From Clostridiales bacterium (lineage in GTDB: Bacteria; Bacillota; Clostridia; Oscillospirales; CAG-272): a stretch of 14,861 nt of DNA. The stretch is from assembly GCA_003523225.1 (NCBI GenBank), contig DPGK01000002.1, forward strand, positions 7,127-21,987, in the 5' to 3' direction. Position 1 is the stretch's first letter, and each line of letters starts with the position of its first letter. The notes below the pieces were generated by a model. The model saw only the letters and a program-made list of their open reading frames with translations, made no database searches and was not told the DNA's origin. Below are positions 4,975 through 12,463 of the stretch, in pieces. The translations under genes and the position numbers were made by a program.

Positions 4975-6561
4975 ATGAACGAAATCAAAAGCGATCAACC
5001 GTATATAATTGAAATGCGCGGCATAACCAAGGAATTTCCCGGAGTGAGGGCAAACGACAATATAACGCTGGGACTTCGGCGCGGGGAGATACACGCGCTG
5101 CTTGGCGAGAACGGTGCGGGCAAAAGCACGCTCATGAGCGTGCTTTTCGGACTGTATCAGCCGGACGAGGGGGAGATCCTCAAAAACGGAGAGCCGGTTA
5201 AGATAAACGACCCCAACGACGCCGCGGCGCTGGGGATCGGCATGGTGCATCAGCATTTCAAGCTGGTGGAGGTATTCACCGTGCTTGACAATATAATTCT
5301 CGGCAGTGAGCCGACAAAGCTCGGCTTTCTCAGCAAGCGAGAGGCAAGAGAGCGGATAATATCCCTTTCCAAGGCTTACGGGCTGAATGTGGATCCCGAC
5401 GCAAAGGTCGAGGATATAACGGTGGGAATGCAGCAGAGGACGGAGATCCTCAAAATGCTTTTCCGCGACAATGAGATCCTTATTTTTGACGAGCCTACGG
5501 CGGTGCTTACCCCGCAGGAGATAGAGGAGCTGATAACGATAATGAAGGGGCTTGCGGCAGAGGGCAAATCCATTTTGTTCATAACCCACAAGCTCAATGA
5601 GATAATGGCGGCAGCCGACCGCTGCACCGTGCTTCGCAAGGGCAGGTGCGTCGGAACCGTCGATATTTCCGCCACGACCAAGGAGGAGCTTTCCGAAATG
5701 ATGGTCGGGCGGGAGGTAAAATTTGAGGTGGACAAGTCCCCCGCTGTTCCCGGCGAAACGGTGCTGAAGGCAGAGGGACTGCGCGTCCGCAGCCGACTGC
5801 ACAAAAAGGACGCGGTAAGAGGTGTGTCGTTTGATGTCCGTGCGGGGGAAATTGTATGCATTGCCGGAATCGACGGTAACGGTCAGACCGAGCTTGTCCA
5901 CGCGCTGACGGGGCTTGAGCGGCTTGACGCGGGCAGGATATTCCTGTGCGGCGAGGATGTGACGCACAAGAGCATCCGCTACAAAAACACGCACGGTATC
6001 AGCCATATACCGGAGGATCGCCACAAGCACGGGCTGATACTTGACTACACTCTGGGGCAGAATCTGGTGCTTCAGCGGTACTTTGAGCCTCAGTTCCAGC
6101 GATACGGCTTTATCCGTTCCGACGAAGTGAAGGAGTACGCCGACAGGCTTATCGATCAGTATGATGTGCGCGCCGGGCAGGGAGATGCGACCGCAGTGCG
6201 CAGTATGTCCGGCGGGAACCAGCAGAAAGCGATAATCGCGCGCGAGCTTGACCGCAGGCACCGGCTGCTTATCGCCGTACAGCCGACGCGCGGGCTTGAT
6301 GTGGGGGCTATTGAGTATATTCACCGGCAGATCGTGCGCTCCCGTGACGAGGGGGCGGCGGTGCTGCTTGTTTCGCTTGAGCTTGACGAGGTCATGAATG
6401 TCTCCGACCGCATACTTGTAATGTATGAGGGCGAAATTACCGGAGAGCTTGACCCGAAGCGGACCACAGTCAAAGAGCTTGGGCTTTATATGTCGGGGGC
6501 AAAGCGTCAGCTGCCGGCGGACGGAGCTGACGACTCCGGAAAAGGAGGGGATGCGGTATGA
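4975..6561 (+). CDS. Nucleoside ABC transporter ATP-binding protein (two NBDs; NupO/NupA type)
   Basis: This cytoplasmic ATPase of the nucleoside importer has two fused nucleotide-binding domains in 528 aa. NBD1 has Walker A GENGAGKST (44-52), Q-loop VHQHF (91-95), a variant signature VGMQQR (150-155) and Walker B ILIFDEPT with Asp172-Glu173 and H-loop ITHK. NBD2 is degenerate, as usual for this family: GIDGNGQTE (298-306) lacks the Walker A Lys, the signature MSGGNQQK (411-418) is intact, and LLIAVQPTRGLD replaces the Walker B DE. Only one composite ATP site is therefore likely to be fully active. The frame is open back to 4846, but that stretch holds the hairpins at 4832-4876 and 4941-4958, and homology begins at about residue 10 of the start used. 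Its stop overlaps the next start (ATGA at 6558-6561). Confidence 0.95.
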   Translation: MNEIKSDQPYIIEMRGITKEFPGVRANDNITLGLRRGEIHALLGENGAGKSTLMSVLFGLYQPDEGEILKNGEPVKINDPNDAAALGIGMVHQHFKLVEVFTVLDNIILGSEPTKLGFLSKREARERIISLSKAYGLNVDPDAKVEDITVGMQQRTEILKMLFRDNEILIFDEPTAVLTPQEIEELITIMKGLAAEGKSILFITHKLNEIMAAADRCTVLRKGRCVGTVDISATTKEELSEMMVGREVKFEVDKSPAVPGETVLKAEGLRVRSRLHKKDAVRGVSFDVRAGEIVCIAGIDGNGQTELVHALTGLERLDAGRIFLCGEDVTHKSIRYKNTHGISHIPEDRHKHGLILDYTLGQNLVLQRYFEPQFQRYGFIRSDEVKEYADRLIDQYDVRAGQGDATAVRSMSGGNQQKAIIARELDRRHRLLIAVQPTRGLDVGAIEYIHRQIVRSRDEGAAVLLVSLELDEVMNVSDRILVMYEGEITGELDPKRTTVKELGLYMSGAKRQLPADGADDSGKGGDAV

Positions 6562-7841
6562 ATACCGAGGCTAACACGAAAAAAAGAAGCGGAGCAGCGG
6601 AAAAAGGTAGATTCACCGACCGCCCCGGCGTGCGCGCCGTCCTTTCCTCTCTCATCTGCATAGTCGGGGGACTGCTTGCGGGCTTTGTAGTGCTTTTGCT
6701 GCTTGCCGTTTTTTCCGACGACGTGCCGATAAGCGATGCCTTTGCCGGGATCATGTATATTCTCGGCGGTCCGTTTTCAAGCGGCACCCTTTCGGATATC
6801 CTTTTTAATCTCGGCGACATGATACTTGAGGCGACGCCACTGCTCATGACGGGACTTTCGGTGGCTGTGGCATTCAAGACCGGGCTTTTCAACATCGGCG
6901 CGCCGGGGCAATACCTCATCGGGGCAATGCTTGCAATGCTTGTGGGGCTTTCCGTTCCCACCACTCCCTCAACGGCGTTCTGGGTATGGCTGCTTGCCCT
7001 GATCGTCGGAATTGCCGGAGGAGTGATATGGGGTGCGATACCCGGATTTTTCAAGGCGATATTCAATGTAAACGAGGTCATCGTCTGCATTATGACCAAC
7101 TGGATAGCCGCAAATGTGGTAAGCTGGGTCTTTGCGGCGTCCGGCGACAGATTTATCAACATTGCCGAAACAAAGACCAAATTCCTGCGTCCTACCGCCA
7201 CAAACGGCGTTGCAACGCCGAAGTTCGGGCTTGACAAGCTGTTTCCCGGCTCTCACATTGATATAGGCTTTGCAATAGCCGTGCTGATCGCGGTGCTTAT
7301 GTTCATTATGCTGAACAAAACGGTTTTCGGCTATGAGCTTAAGGCGTGCGGCTTCAACAAGAACGCCGCAAAATATGCCGGAATGAGCGAACGCCGCAAC
7401 ATCATGCTTTCAATGATGATAGCGGGCGGGCTTGCCGCGGGCGGCGCGGCGCTCTGGTATCTCAACGGTCAGAACGACATGATGTGGAACACATATTCCG
7501 TTCTGCCGGCAAACGGATTTAACGGCATTCCCGCCGCACTGCTTGCCGGAAGCAACCCGATAGGGGTCATCTTCTCCTCGCTGTTTTTGCGTTATATCAA
7601 CAAGGGCGGCTTCAATCTTGCCGGGTATACCGCTTACAACGAGTATGTTTCGGATCTTATTACAGCAGTAATAATTTATCTTGCGGGATTTTCCCGGCTT
7701 ATCGGCGATATGCTTGTCTTTCGCAGGGGAAAAAGAGTTGTCGGAGCGGTTACGCCTCCCTCCGGGACGGCGCTTGACGCGCTCGACGCAGCCGGTAAGG
7801 GCGACGCTTCCGGAGAGTCCGGTACTGAGAAGGGAGAATAA
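6558..7841 (+). CDS. Nucleoside ABC transporter permease 1 (NupP/NupB type)
   Basis: First membrane subunit of the nucleoside importer, in the branched-chain amino acid/ribose permease superfamily. A basic N-terminal tail of about 28 residues precedes a hydrophobic helix (about 29-52). Several further helices follow, about 8-10 in all. Typical motifs are FKTGLFNIGAPGQYLIGA (near residue 110), VNEVIVCIMTNWIA (near 175), the coupling-loop region CGFNKNAAKYAGM (near 265) and FNGIPAALLAGSNPIG (near 320). Length 427 aa is longer than many homologues (about 350) because of the polar N-terminus and a low-complexity Ala/Gly/Asp C-terminal tail of about 35 residues. The start overlaps the ATPase stop by 4 nt (ATGA), with a strong AAAGGAGGGG ribosome site inside the ATPase gene, so translation is coupled. 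Confidence 0.94.
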   Translation: MNTEANTKKRSGAAEKGRFTDRPGVRAVLSSLICIVGGLLAGFVVLLLLAVFSDDVPISDAFAGIMYILGGPFSSGTLSDILFNLGDMILEATPLLMTGLSVAVAFKTGLFNIGAPGQYLIGAMLAMLVGLSVPTTPSTAFWVWLLALIVGIAGGVIWGAIPGFFKAIFNVNEVIVCIMTNWIAANVVSWVFAASGDRFINIAETKTKFLRPTATNGVATPKFGLDKLFPGSHIDIGFAIAVLIAVLMFIMLNKTVFGYELKACGFNKNAAKYAGMSERRNIMLSMMIAGGLAAGGAALWYLNGQNDMMWNTYSVLPANGFNGIPAALLAGSNPIGVIFSSLFLRYINKGGFNLAGYTAYNEYVSDLITAVIIYLAGFSRLIGDMLVFRRGKRVVGAVTPPSGTALDALDAAGKGDASGESGTEKGE

Positions 7842-7843
7842 AA

Positions 7844-8818
7844 ATGGTATTTCTGATCCAGAAAACACTGCTTTACGCCGTGCCGCTGCTAATTGTGGCG
7901 CTGGCAGGCGTATTTGCCGAGCGCAGCGGTATCATCAATATTGCTCTCGACGGTATTATGATCTTCGGCTCCTTTATCGGCGCGCTGACGGTTTATATCA
8001 TTCAGTCCGCAGGAGCGCTTGACGGACACCCGCAGATAATATTTTTTATCGCTATGGCGGTATCGGCTGCTGCCGGTGCGCTTTTCTCACTGCTGCTTTC
8101 CTTTTCGGCGGTCAACCTCAGGGCTGACCAGACGATAAGCGGCACGGCACTCAATATGCTTGCCCCTGCGCTGTCTCTTTTCTTCATAAAGGTCTTTTTC
8201 ATGCAGGACAAGCTGGATATGCCGCATGATGTGGGATATGTGATGCTCAACGACGATATGAACGCGGTCGGCAGAGCGTTTTTTGACAAGGCGTATATCT
8301 CGACATATGTGTCGATAGCGCTGTTCATTGTGCTGTCAGTCCTGCTTTACACCACAAAATTCGGTCTGCGTCTGCGTGCGTGCGGCGAGCACCCACAGGC
8401 GGCGGACAGCGTTGGCATCAACGTGGCGCGTATGCGTTACGCGGGCGTTACGATCTCGGGTGCGCTGGCAGGCATGGGCGGATATATCTATATCGCCACA
8501 ACGTCCGGAGGCACCTGCGAGGGAACTGTTGCCGGAATGGGCTTTCTGGCGCTGGCGATAATGATCTTCGGCAACTGGAAGCCGATCGGAATAGTCCTCG
8601 GCTCACTGCTTTTCGGTATGCTCAAATGTATAGGTCCGATATACTCGATGCTGGATATCAACGGCGACGGGGTATATCTGCTGAAGGAGCTTGACCTGCC
8701 CATGTATTTTTACAATATGATCCCGTATGTCGCGGTCCTCATCGTTCTGGCGTTTACCTCAAAGAAATCACGTGCGCCGAAGGCAGAGGGCGTTCCGTAT
8801 GACAAGGGAGCAAGATAA
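7844..8818 (+). CDS. Nucleoside ABC transporter permease 2 (NupQ/NupC type)
   Basis: Second membrane subunit, pairing with the preceding permease. About 8-9 hydrophobic helices in 324 aa, close to the family length of about 310-320. Hallmarks are GIINIALDGIMIFGSFIGA (near residue 30), NLRADQTISGTALNMLAP (near 91) and the coupling loop LRACGEHPQAADSVGI (near 178), followed by a glycine-rich GALAGMGGYIYIATTSGG and FGNWKPIGIVLGSLLFG. Start ATG 7844 lies 2 nt after the permease 1 stop, with GGAGAA in the end of that gene as ribosome site. It ends one base before the uridine kinase start. The lysine- and arginine-rich C-terminal tail should be cytoplasmic. Confidence 0.95.
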   Translation: MVFLIQKTLLYAVPLLIVALAGVFAERSGIINIALDGIMIFGSFIGALTVYIIQSAGALDGHPQIIFFIAMAVSAAAGALFSLLLSFSAVNLRADQTISGTALNMLAPALSLFFIKVFFMQDKLDMPHDVGYVMLNDDMNAVGRAFFDKAYISTYVSIALFIVLSVLLYTTKFGLRLRACGEHPQAADSVGINVARMRYAGVTISGALAGMGGYIYIATTSGGTCEGTVAGMGFLALAIMIFGNWKPIGIVLGSLLFGMLKCIGPIYSMLDINGDGVYLLKELDLPMYFYNMIPYVAVLIVLAFTSKKSRAPKAEGVPYDKGAR

Positions 8819-8819
8819 T

Positions 8820-9479
8820 ATGCGCGGCAGGACACTGATGATTGGGGTCGCCGGAGGCACGGGAAGCGGCAAGACGACACTTGTGCGCAAGCTCGGCGAG
8901 TGTTTTGGCAGCGGGGTGAGCGTGGTGTGCCACGACTGGTACTACCGCGCCCGGACGGGAATGAGCCTTGAGGAGCGGTCGCGGCAGAATTACGACTGTC
9001 CCGACGCGTTTGAGACCGAGCTTCTGGTGCGCGACCTTGAGCGGCTTCGCGACGGCTTTGCCGTCGACTGCCCGCAGTACGACTACACGGTACACAACCG
9101 TTCGGAAATGACCCGGCGCGTACAGCCCGCAAGCGTCATTATCGTGGAAGGTATCCTTATCTTTGCCGACGAGGCGCTGAGAAATATGTTTGACATCAGG
9201 ATATTTGTCGATACCGACGCGGACATCCGGATACTTCGCCGGCTTGTGCGGGATGTCAAGGAGCGCGGTCGCAGTATCGACTCGGTGTGCAGGCAGTATA
9301 TCTCAACGGTAAAGCCGATGCACGAGGCGTATGTCGAGCCGTCAAAAAAATACGCCGATATAATCGTACCCGAGGGCGGCGAAAATCTTGTGGCGCTTGA
9401 GATGATACTCGGCAGGGTGGAAAAGCATATTGCCGCTCAGCCGCCGTTCTGCGGCGCGGGAGAGGACGGCGCGGTATGA
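8820..9479 (+). CDS. udk: Uridine kinase
   Basis: It phosphorylates uridine (and usually cytidine) to the 5'-monophosphate with ATP or GTP, in the cytoplasm. The P-loop GGTGSGKT is at residues 12-19. CHDWYYR is the substrate-binding Asp segment, CPDAFETELL and PQYDYTVHNR are the next conserved blocks, and VIIVEGILIF is the strand before the lid. RRLVRDVKERGRSIDSV is the arginine-rich lid. Length 219 aa fits the bacterial enzyme (about 210). The ATG at 8820 is preferred to an in-frame ATG at 8799 because it starts one base after the permease stop and has AAGGGAG upstream. Placing the kinase directly behind a nucleoside importer suggests phosphorylation-trapping of imported pyrimidine nucleosides. 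Its own stop overlaps the next start by 4 nt. Confidence 0.95.
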   Translation: MRGRTLMIGVAGGTGSGKTTLVRKLGECFGSGVSVVCHDWYYRARTGMSLEERSRQNYDCPDAFETELLVRDLERLRDGFAVDCPQYDYTVHNRSEMTRRVQPASVIIVEGILIFADEALRNMFDIRIFVDTDADIRILRRLVRDVKERGRSIDSVCRQYISTVKPMHEAYVEPSKKYADIIVPEGGENLVALEMILGRVEKHIAAQPPFCGAGEDGAV

Positions 9480-10120
9480 ACGCAAAGAAGCTACTGGTTT
9501 ACCTCAAATACATCATGCCGCTGGCGTCGGTGCTGATCTTTGCGCTGTATCTTTTAAGACCGTCGGTGTTTTTTGTGCATGACGGGGACGTCAAGCGGCG
9601 GCAGTCCTTTACGACGCTTTCCTCATCCACATGGGAAACTGCGGGCGAGAGGCTCGACAAGCTCTCAAAGGAGGAAGACCCCAGCACAAACGACAAAAGC
9701 TTTGCCGTGAACGCCCGCGTGTATACGGCGCTGTCGCGCATAGGCCTTGGCGCTGCGATATTCTTCAGCGGCTGGGCTGCCGTGTGTGCTGTCGTGGGGA
9801 TAAGTCTGCCGCACGCATCCCATGCGGCAATGCAGTGCAAGCTGCTTTTGCGCCTTGTGGTGCCGAACCGATGGTTTATGGCGCTGTGCGGGCTTTTGTG
9901 CCTGCCATATTCGCTGTTCCCGGAATATATATCTCATCTTTACAAAAAGTATTACCTGTATGAAGTCACGGTGGGCTATGACGGACTGCCCCCCGTATGG
10001 CTGCTGCTTCTGCTTTTGGCGGTGTGCGTTGGTCTGCTGTTTGCCGCCGCCCCCGCCGAGCGTGAGCTTAGAATGGACGCATACAGAAGATATTATTCAA
10101 GAAAAACCGACACGGAATAA
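9476..10120 (+). CDS. Unknown membrane protein, 214 aa
   Basis: I do not recognise this protein. Hydrophobic helices are at about residues 13-31, 92-113, 124-142 and 173-192, so it probably has four membrane segments. A polar loop of about 60 residues lies between helices 1 and 2 (Ser/Thr-rich, with STWETAGERLDKLSKEEDP), which by the basic N-terminus (NAKKLLVYLKY) would face outside. The C-terminus is charged (ERELRMDAYRRYYSRKTD). A Tyr/Lys-rich stretch (ISHLYKKYYLYEV) separates helices 3 and 4. The start overlaps the uridine kinase stop (ATGA) and the operon terminator follows directly, so it belongs to the nucleoside operon. It could be a transporter accessory or merely a passenger. It has no lipobox and no enzyme motif. 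Confidence 0.8.
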   Translation: MNAKKLLVYLKYIMPLASVLIFALYLLRPSVFFVHDGDVKRRQSFTTLSSSTWETAGERLDKLSKEEDPSTNDKSFAVNARVYTALSRIGLGAAIFFSGWAAVCAVVGISLPHASHAAMQCKLLLRLVVPNRWFMALCGLLCLPYSLFPEYISHLYKKYYLYEVTVGYDGLPPVWLLLLLLAVCVGLLFAAAPAERELRMDAYRRYYSRKTDTE

Positions 10121-10133
10121 AAAAAGATCATAA

Positions 10134-10180
10134 ACCCGGACAGGTGTGCATGGTGCACATCTGCCCGGGTCTTTATTATT
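10134..10180. terminator. Bidirectional terminator between the nucleoside and pts operons
   Basis: ACCCGG-a-CAG pairs with CTG-c-CCGGGT, and an inner TGTGC/GCACA extends the stem, making a hairpin over 10134-10170 of about 14 pairs with two small mismatches. In the plus direction CTTTATTATT follows. In the minus direction a run of seven T (10126-10120, after 8 bases) follows, so it can also stop the converging EIICB transcript, which ends at 10203. Confidence 0.88.
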
Positions 10181-10202
10181 GCATTATTGAGGTGCGATCG
10201 TA

Positions 10203-11894
10203 TCAGCCCTGTGCGCTCTCGTCAAGGCTTTTCATGTGTTCCTCAAGCTCGCTTTTGATGACAGACACCTGCGGTCCGTAAACCACCTGAATGCCGTCGC
10301 CGCGGCGTATAACTCCCGCCGCGCCGCTTTTTTTCAGAAGCGCGTCGGTTACAAGTCCGGAGTTTTTCACCGTGACCCTGAGACGCGTGGCGCAGGCGTC
10401 GATATTTTCGATATTTTCGCGCCCGCCAAGACCGCGCAGGATGATAGACGAGGTGCTTTCAAGTCCCACGTCGGCGTCCGAGAGCGCAGGCTCGGTCGGC
10501 GGCACGGCTTCCGGGTCACGGCGGCGCGCGCGGGACTTGTCATAATCGGCGCGGGTGTACAGCTTTACATCCGAGCCGTCAAGCTCACGTCCCGGCGTCA
10601 GGAAATTGAACTTTCTTATCATGAAGCCGAACAACAGGAAGTACACGGCAAAATACACAAGCCCCACGATGGGGATCATTATCCAGTTGGTCTTTGCCTG
10701 TCCCTGAAGCACGCCGAACAGCAAAAAGTCGATAAGTCCGCCCGAAAACGTCATGCCGACTCCGACACGCAGCACGTGCATCAGCATATACGAGACGCCC
10801 GCGAGCATTGAATGAATAAAATACATTGACGGTGCGACAAATAAGAAGGTGAATTCCAGCGGCTCGGTGATTCCGGTCAGCATTGCGGTCAGAGCCGCTG
10901 AAAGGAGCAGTCCGCCTGCGGCGCGGCGCTTTTCGGGGCGCGCACAGCGGTACATGGCAAGCGCCATTCCGGGCAGACCGAATATCATCATCGGAAATTT
11001 TCCCGCCATAAAGCGCGTCGCCTCCACCGAGAATACCTCGGTCGCCGGGGAGGCAAGCTCGGCAAAAAAGATATTCTGCGCGCCGTAGACAAGACTACCG
11101 TCTATCACCGCAGAGCCGCCAAGACCCGTCTGCCAGAAGGGCAGGTAAAAAACGTGGTGAAGCCCGAAGGGGATCAGTATGCGTTCGATAAAGCCGTAAA
11201 CCAGAGTTCCTATATATCCCGAGCTTTTTACAAGCCCGCCCAGTGCGTAGATGGCGGACTGAATATACGGCCAGATGAAGAACATCAGCACGCCGACGAC
11301 GGCATAGGTCACGGTCGAGATTATCGGAACGAACCGCGTGCCGCCGAAGAAGGATATCACGCTTGGAAGCTTTATCTTATAAAAGCGGTTGTGAAGCGCC
11401 GCGACTCCGAGTCCGACAATGATACCGCCGAAAACTCCCATCTCAAGCGACTCGATACCGACAACATTTGCGATCGAGCCTTCAGGGAGCGAGTTGTTCT
11501 CAAGCCTTCCCGTTATGACGAGAAGTGAGTGTATGGTCTCGTGCATAACGAAAAAGGATATAGCCGCGGCAAGGGTTGCGGTCGCCTTTTCGTTTTCCGC
11601 CATGCCGAGCGCCACGCCCATTGCAAAGAGTATGGGCAGATTGGTAAAGATAATAGAGCCGACGTCGGAAAGCACTGTCAGCACCGAATTAGCGACAGTT
11701 CCCGGACCGAGGATGCCCTCAAGGTGATATGCCGAAAGCATGGCGGGGTTGGTAAGCGACGATCCGATGCCGAGCAGAAGCCCGGCTATCGGCAGAAGCG
11801 CGATAGGAAGCATAAAGGAGCGCCCTACGCGCTGAAGTATCCCGAAAAGTCGCGAGTCGCGGCGCGGCTTTTCGGCTGTTGCTGTGTTGTTCAT
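10203..11894 (-). CDS. PTS transporter EIICB, glucose/maltose/GlcNAc family
   Basis: Membrane permease plus phosphotransfer domain of a sugar PTS; it takes up and phosphorylates a hexose or hexose derivative. EIIC (about residues 15-430) opens with LQRVGRSFMLPIALLPIAGLLLG, has the multi-helix core, ERILIPFGLHHVFYLPFW (near 240) and the family signature GITEPLEFTFLFVAP (near 345), whose Glu and neighbours bind sugar. A charged linker (about 440-480) joins it to EIIB, whose phospho-accepting Cys501 lies in NIDACATRLRVTV. Length 563 aa suits an EIICB; EIIA is a separate gene just upstream. The ATG at 11894 is one base beyond the EIIA stop, so the two are translationally coupled. Sequence alone does not separate glucose (ptsG), GlcNAc (nagE) and maltose (malX) types, so no symbol is given. 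Confidence 0.93.
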   Translation of the reverse strand: MNNTATAEKPRRDSRLFGILQRVGRSFMLPIALLPIAGLLLGIGSSLTNPAMLSAYHLEGILGPGTVANSVLTVLSDVGSIIFTNLPILFAMGVALGMAENEKATATLAAAISFFVMHETIHSLLVITGRLENNSLPEGSIANVVGIESLEMGVFGGIIVGLGVAALHNRFYKIKLPSVISFFGGTRFVPIISTVTYAVVGVLMFFIWPYIQSAIYALGGLVKSSGYIGTLVYGFIERILIPFGLHHVFYLPFWQTGLGGSAVIDGSLVYGAQNIFFAELASPATEVFSVEATRFMAGKFPMMIFGLPGMALAMYRCARPEKRRAAGGLLLSAALTAMLTGITEPLEFTFLFVAPSMYFIHSMLAGVSYMLMHVLRVGVGMTFSGGLIDFLLFGVLQGQAKTNWIMIPIVGLVYFAVYFLLFGFMIRKFNFLTPGRELDGSDVKLYTRADYDKSRARRRDPEAVPPTEPALSDADVGLESTSSIILRGLGGRENIENIDACATRLRVTVKNSGLVTDALLKKSGAAGVIRRGDGIQVVYGPQVSVIKSELEEHMKSLDESAQG

Positions 11895-11895
11895 A

Positions 11896-12399
11896 TCAGT
11901 TATGCCCTTTCGGTTTGGGATCTGAGCCCTTTTTGTAAAGCATTACGGTGCTTTTGCCTCCGGTGACGTTTCCAAGCTTGAATTTAACGTTTTCAAGTCC
12001 TTCACCGTTGGCTACAAGCACCGGGGTTACCGTCCGGCAGCCCGCCGCGCGTATGGCGGCAAGATCGGCGCGGGCGATTGCGTCTCCGGCGCTCACCCGG
12101 TCGCCCTCGTCCACCAGCGGCAAAAATCCCTCGCCGCCCAGCTTTACTGTGTCAACGCCGATGTGTACCAACACGTCAAGTCCGTCGTCCGAGCGGATGG
12201 AGTAGGCGTGGCGGCTGTCGGTCACGCCCTCGACCATTCCGTCCACGGGGCTGTATATCGTCCCTTTCACCGGTTCGACGGCAAAGCCTGTGCCGAGCAT
12301 CCCGGAGGAAAACGCCTCGTCAGGCACTTCGGAGAGAGGGATCGCCCGTCCGTCGGCGACCGAGAGCAGCGTGCCGCGCTGTTTTGAAAATACAGACAT
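11896..12399 (-). CDS. crr: PTS glucose-type EIIA (Crr-like), stand-alone
   Basis: Cytoplasmic phosphocarrier between HPr and EIIB. Its 167 aa form one EIIA-Glc domain: SPVDGMVEGV (50-59) is the usual first motif, His64 in SRHAYSI is the auxiliary active-site His, and His79 in LVHIGVDTVKL is the phosphorylated one. PLVDEGDRVSAGDAI and TPVLVANGE complete the fold. Start ATG 12399 has AAAGGAG 13 nt upstream, a slightly long spacing, and that site lies in the hairpin at 12412-12436. In many Firmicutes this domain is fused to the C-terminus of EIICB; here it is a separate gene between ptsI and EIICB, as in the enteric ptsHI-crr order. A separate EIIA could serve several transporters. Confidence 0.94.
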   Translation of the reverse strand: MSVFSKQRGTLLSVADGRAIPLSEVPDEAFSSGMLGTGFAVEPVKGTIYSPVDGMVEGVTDSRHAYSIRSDDGLDVLVHIGVDTVKLGGEGFLPLVDEGDRVSAGDAIARADLAAIRAAGCRTVTPVLVANGEGLENVKFKLGNVTGGKSTVMLYKKGSDPKPKGHN

Positions 12400-12411
12400 T
12401 TTTAATTTTTG

Positions 12412-12436
12412 ACTCCTTTCAATTATTCATTGGAGT
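12412..12436 (-). promoter_or_regulatory. Hairpin covering the crr ribosome binding site
   Basis: In the minus-strand RNA, ACTCC (12436-12432) can pair with GGAGT (12416-12412), with a possible inner CAAT/ATTG pairing. GGAG is the Shine-Dalgarno core of crr, so closing the stem would hide it. The stem is short and AT-rich inside, so it is only a modest control element. It fills much of the 64-nt ptsI-crr gap. Confidence 0.4.
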
Positions 12437-12463
12437 GTTTTTGAAGATTTTATCCGAACCGCG

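Noticed and set aside
5863..6290. Missing Walker Lys and Asp-Glu in the second half of the ATPase
   Set aside because: This degeneracy is normal for the double-NBD nucleoside/sugar ABC ATPase family and does not mark a broken gene.
4924..6324. A 466-codon minus-strand frame opposite the ABC ATPase gene
   Set aside because: It is a shadow of the well-supported ATPase gene on the other strand and has no family features.
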